Below, piece by piece: positions 62,601 through 64,000 of a stretch of DNA of 64,000 nt (position 1 is the stretch's first letter; each line of letters starts with the position of its first letter). The notes below the pieces were generated by a model. It made no database searches, was not told where the DNA came from, and worked only from the letters and a program-made list of their open reading frames with translations. The position numbers were made by a program, and so were the translations under genes. The DNA comes from Acetivibrio sp964564015 (GTDB lineage Bacteria > Bacillota > Clostridia > Acetivibrionales > Acetivibrionaceae), in the NCBI GenBank assembly GCA_964564015.1, contig CAZLZR010000004.1:85964-149963 (forward strand), given 5' to 3'.

Positions 62601-64000
62601 CTACACAATTTGCATACAATCCATCAAATAAGGTGAAGGCGATACTTGATCCTGTTGCAGCTGATAATGGTTTTACCCTTGCAAATGCGCCAAAGAGGTT
62701 TAATTATGATGCATTAGGAAGAACAGTTGAGGAAATAACAGCAAGGGAAGAAAAGAGCGGTAAAGACTATACAACCTATGAAAGTATCAAGAAGTACGAT
62801 TACGATGATGCTGGAAATGTTAAGGCTGTAAGGAGTAAGAAAAATTCAGGTGCTGTGGAAAAGACACTTGAAGCTGCAGAATATGACTATTTGGGCAATG
62901 TAATAACCAAGACCGATGGAAATGAAAATACCACAATATATGAGTACAATAATTTGGGCAAAGTCAGGAAGGTTGTTACTCCGGCTGATGACAGTATTAA
63001 TTCCAATACAGTCTATTATCAGTACGATAAAGTGGGTAATTTAAAAAATACAGTAGATACAAAGGGTACAGCATCTGTTACCACTGACGATGTACAGCAG
63101 TTGTATTCCTATGACAACAGAGGCAATGCTCTTAACTACACCATTCAAAAGCTTGATGGAACACAAAGGGTCAGTAAATCTACCGCTTATGACATCTATG
63201 GCAACAAGCGTTTTGAAACTGATGGCAATGAAAATACAACTTCCTATGAATACAATGAATTAAATAAGCTTGTTAAGAGCTCGATTGATGTATATGATAT
63301 TGATGGGAATAAGACAACACACACAAAGGGTTATGATTATGACAAGAATGGAAATGTGTTGGTGGAGACTGATCGTTTGAATAATTCTGTTAACTACACC
63401 TATGATAGTTTAAACCGTTTGAGGGAGAAAAAAGATCCATACGGTAAGAGCGTTGAGAAATTAAATTATTACAGTGACAATACTCAATCAGAAGCTTTTG
63501 ATGCATTAAACAACAGGACATTATTTGTATATAATAAAAACAACAAGCTTACTTCAACAACAGACGCAGAAAACCATGTAATCTCCAATACTTATGATGT
63601 AGCAGGGAATGTAAAAACCAAAGAAGATGGAAGAACAAACACAACCTATTACGGTTATGATGAATTTGGAAGTCTAACAGAAGTAACAGCTGAGGTTGAC
63701 GGAAATTTGCAGACTACTGTATATACGTATGACTTGAATGGCAATATGACAAGCCAGAGAGATGCAAAGCTCAATAAAACAATATATGAATACAACGCTG
63801 CCAACAAGCTTGACAAGAGATATGTTGACGGTCAGACCGATTCGGAAAACTATATCTATAACGCAGATGGAAGCCTGTACACAAAGGAAGACAAAAAGGG
63901 TATTGTAACTACATACACCTATTACGCAGATGGCAATGTAGAAGCACAAACAGTTGGAACATCCGGAAAAGAAGGCTATGTAAAAATAGTTTACACCTAT
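56615..64000 (+). CDS. Dockerin-FN3-RCC1-cadherin-like-RHS giant secreted protein (3' end outside window)
   Basis: TTG start at 56615 with a GGGGGTAAAGG site; 2,462 codons without a stop to the window end. Signal peptide (about 1-30). Type-I dockerin at about 44-108: two Ca-loop repeats, GDVNGDGSRNSIDF and SDADGNGKFNSIDF, each followed by a LLLG helix. Pro/Thr linker; fibronectin-III (about 150-235); about 13 RCC1 blades (247-832, motif DGTVWAWG-N-QLGDG); a cadherin-like beta-sandwich (852-947); DUF6531 (949-1149); then RHS/YD repeats to the edge. Dockerin implies docking to cohesins, so this is a rare RHS protein tied to a cellulosome-like complex. The toxin or hypervariable tip expected of RHS proteins, and any immunity gene, would lie beyond the window. 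Confidence 0.9.
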   Translation, partial: MNNKKMLSFVILCAFFVQLVFCIVLSTPAYAEELSPSVESSIIGDVNGDGSRNSIDFALMRMVLLGMKDDFPVSNTVWASDADGNGKFNSIDFAYIRMLLLGIIDELPAEKKNVTPTTIITSTPEKTPTPRPTPTITPAIPTFTPTVTGDLDTEKPTVPQDFHYITKTESMVILAWKESTDNVGVKGYDVFVDDKCYASVTGDGCIIEDLDENSTYVFSVKAKDAAGNYSDSTEYIVLTTMESKKLNKFKKVVGGYNHAIALNEDGTVWAWGSNSWKQLGNGNDDTYSVVPGKVINLTDIKDISAGGNHNLALRKDGTVWAWGANHSRQCGVENDKNRFKISTPIKVNGLTDVKQLCATYDGSYVLKNDGTIWSWGDYNEIPTKLEQFSDVKSISSNFYRIYVIKNDGTILEYNENSISDEFKFTNAKKVVGEDGHVVAMDCNGNAWYKLYKKDPIKVPNLLNIIDVTVNSDEYAFLLKDGTVWTWRENEASLFFNGDKNMLPVKKEKLDSIVSISSRVQSSFAIREDGSIFAWGVNGEWNQGNGLSIQNYPTKVGMYIPKYKDNTVKIAYNDSCGKYQVNEDGTVEYIQKGTYGSNINLNGLSDVIDIFAGNDYILALKSDGTVWAWGANKFGQLGDGTTVDRMSPVKVTNLSEIIEIKTSVTNQSDFCSFAIKRDGTVWAWGKNDKGLLGDGTNTNRETPVELTDVEGRVLSEIVDIKLSNSHILALRNDGTVFTWGKNEYGQLGDGTTIERYKPDIVTNLSRVISIAARYNGSLALKNDGTAWGWGSNITGALGIGNNTVCYNPTRVIGLNNIVAIDEEFSASTTFITQDMSMWKCGYVTGYIFTPVRVALENDANLRYITINNSFLESFDEDITEYNVILPVGTTSAPNIGLRLYHPYATYNIVQPDTVDGIAIIEVTAWDGETKKTYKIKFNQPEFAEYKESYHFGESGTGASGNFSRTYTDMTADAPGFEIAFSRTYNSKNMKVGGFGRGWTFGFESKIEDTGYIGVKQITLPDGSVNLYEWSGSEYVAENSRNKLTMNSEDTFLLTTKDQYTYHYDEYGHLDWMKDRNGNTVSIKVSSNGKVNSVTDQTGRTYNITYENGFIRYITDVEGGRQVEYQYKNDNLWYVKDACGILTQYAYSQYTFDDKIGPVSILCQVRDKDANALEAIDCYETGENKGKVWKTYDRNGNELTYEYFPNESRNTITDSKGKRTSYWYDESYYNVVTIDSEGGFSKTTYSVDENGENKYGEAEAVLDRNGNKTIYERDAEGNITKVTNPDLTIKEYDYDSRNNLIWEKDEEGNFTFYVYEENLLKQKATRLEKLTSTDRSSYPRVSDINTDGYSIVDYDYYNYSSTPNNDSTYKVYGLLKTQTQSTGSENIVNEYKYHANGNVKSVKNPQTSELTIYSDVDYTPEYGWMLTETLPSGNTTEYHYNDNGQLIETLIMDAKDAFKASHSVIVYDSCGRKQQEVSANLYDEFIAGGNAPDIGTRYSYNSSWQLESITDAEGNVTKYHSYDIYGNAVVEEKPNGGVYKYEFDSFSRLLKVWFKDTMDTADDKYLLLSEYSYTAAQNPVKVELRHLDASKTARTAYYSDYAGRTTKIVYPVDAKGVSSFTQASYYGNGKLKESTDRNGYTTYFNYDLFDVSSGQRYDEKWTPVEINGEEVKYNYSKVYYDNAGRAVEEWTGVGTVDEGGGLVDKDAYPSKYIKKTTGYYKDGKISSVLYNDGRRADYGYDTDRNLNKEITKKNDTESITVEYINNYLGKPESKKLHINKGDIYPNTYSNNSDEIVETAYTYDKEGNLKTIEIDDVYTEEDATDTHVITYTYDNLGRNTGTEEYVVTEDGTVKKLTNKVTLNWEGKPVTVQQLEDDVVKRTTTNHYNQRGFLDTVTDAMPASKTGVTYYGYDRGGRKVCEVAPKDYIAGKSIEDLNRTVYEYDLLDRVVTVSYNGRIGYFDESGNWVEPTEAVSIVQKSYTYDKNGNVLTEVDAEGDATQFAYNPSNKVKAILDPVAADNGFTLANAPKRFNYDALGRTVEEITAREEKSGKDYTTYESIKKYDYDDAGNVKAVRSKKNSGAVEKTLEAAEYDYLGNVITKTDGNENTTIYEYNNLGKVRKVVTPADDSINSNTVYYQYDKVGNLKNTVDTKGTASVTTDDVQQLYSYDNRGNALNYTIQKLDGTQRVSKSTAYDIYGNKRFETDGNENTTSYEYNELNKLVKSSIDVYDIDGNKTTHTKGYDYDKNGNVLVETDRLNNSVNYTYDSLNRLREKKDPYGKSVEKLNYYSDNTQSEAFDALNNRTLFVYNKNNKLTSTTDAENHVISNTYDVAGNVKTKEDGRTNTTYYGYDEFGSLTEVTAEVDGNLQTTVYTYDLNGNMTSQRDAKLNKTIYEYNAANKLDKRYVDGQTDSENYIYNADGSLYTKEDKKGIVTTYTYYADGNVEAQTVGTSGKEGYVKIVYTY

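Noticed and set aside
1..64000. tRNA, rRNA or CRISPR arrays.
   Set aside because: None recognised in any gap; the only clear short tandem repeat is inside ygiQ.

Overview
The window reads as chromosome of a low-GC, endospore-forming, anaerobic clostridium of the cellulosome-forming type. The spore side is shown by cotJABC, dpaAB (spoVFAB), spoVS, tepA/ylzJ/spoIIIE and ymdB. The cellulosome side is shown by a type-I dockerin on the giant protein at the right edge. The core order rpsO-pnp-M16 peptidase-dpaA-dpaB and tepA-ylzJ-spoIIIE is the usual Firmicutes arrangement.

Region 1 (1-13961) is an accessory metabolic locus. It holds two MtaA/URO-D-type methyltransferases (the first cut by the window edge), a RACo-type corrinoid activator, a DUF1847 protein and a TauA/SsuA-type ABC importer. 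A promoter-leader-terminator follows, then a third MtaA-like protein, a glutamine-synthetase-like ligase, a nitrogenase-like component-1 pair (NflD/NflK) and a class-I glutamine-amidotransferase-type protein. No nifH, nifB, nifE or nifN is visible, so this is not a diazotrophy cluster. A nitrogenase-like reductase working with corrinoid methyl transfer and gamma-glutamyl chemistry is the best candidate in the window for an undescribed system.

Region 2 (13962-20342) holds a DUF2325/hydrolase pair, an exported-protein pseudogene with two frameshifts, a 24-bp perfect inverted repeat abutting a DinG helicase remnant, and a large serine recombinase with its small partner ORF. The recombinase ends about 25 bp from a cotJC gene that stops abruptly after codon 36, while cotJB and cotJA are intact. 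This looks like a skin-type element interrupting a mother-cell gene. The missing 3' part of cotJC is not in the window.

Region 3 (20503-27325) is housekeeping and sporulation: nitrilase-family amidase, rpsO, pnp, M16 protease and dipicolinate synthase. Region 4 (27553-40460) is a type IV pilus operon: pilB, pilT, pilC, major pilin, minor prepilins, pilN, pilO, a PilX-like giant and a lipoprotein. Neither pilM nor pilD is in the window. Region 5 (40594-53468) holds tepA, ylzJ, spoIIIE, a TMTC-like membrane/TPR protein on the minus strand, ygiQ, folD, an SMC-like ATPase fragment protein, rny, ymdB and spoVS with a textbook sigma-H promoter. Region 6 (53577-64000) encodes secreted proteins: a copper-amine-oxidase-N stalk protein, a von Willebrand A protein split by a large insert, and the 5' 7.4 kb of a dockerin-FN3-RCC1-cadherin-like-RHS protein that runs off the end. 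No rRNA, tRNA or CRISPR was seen.
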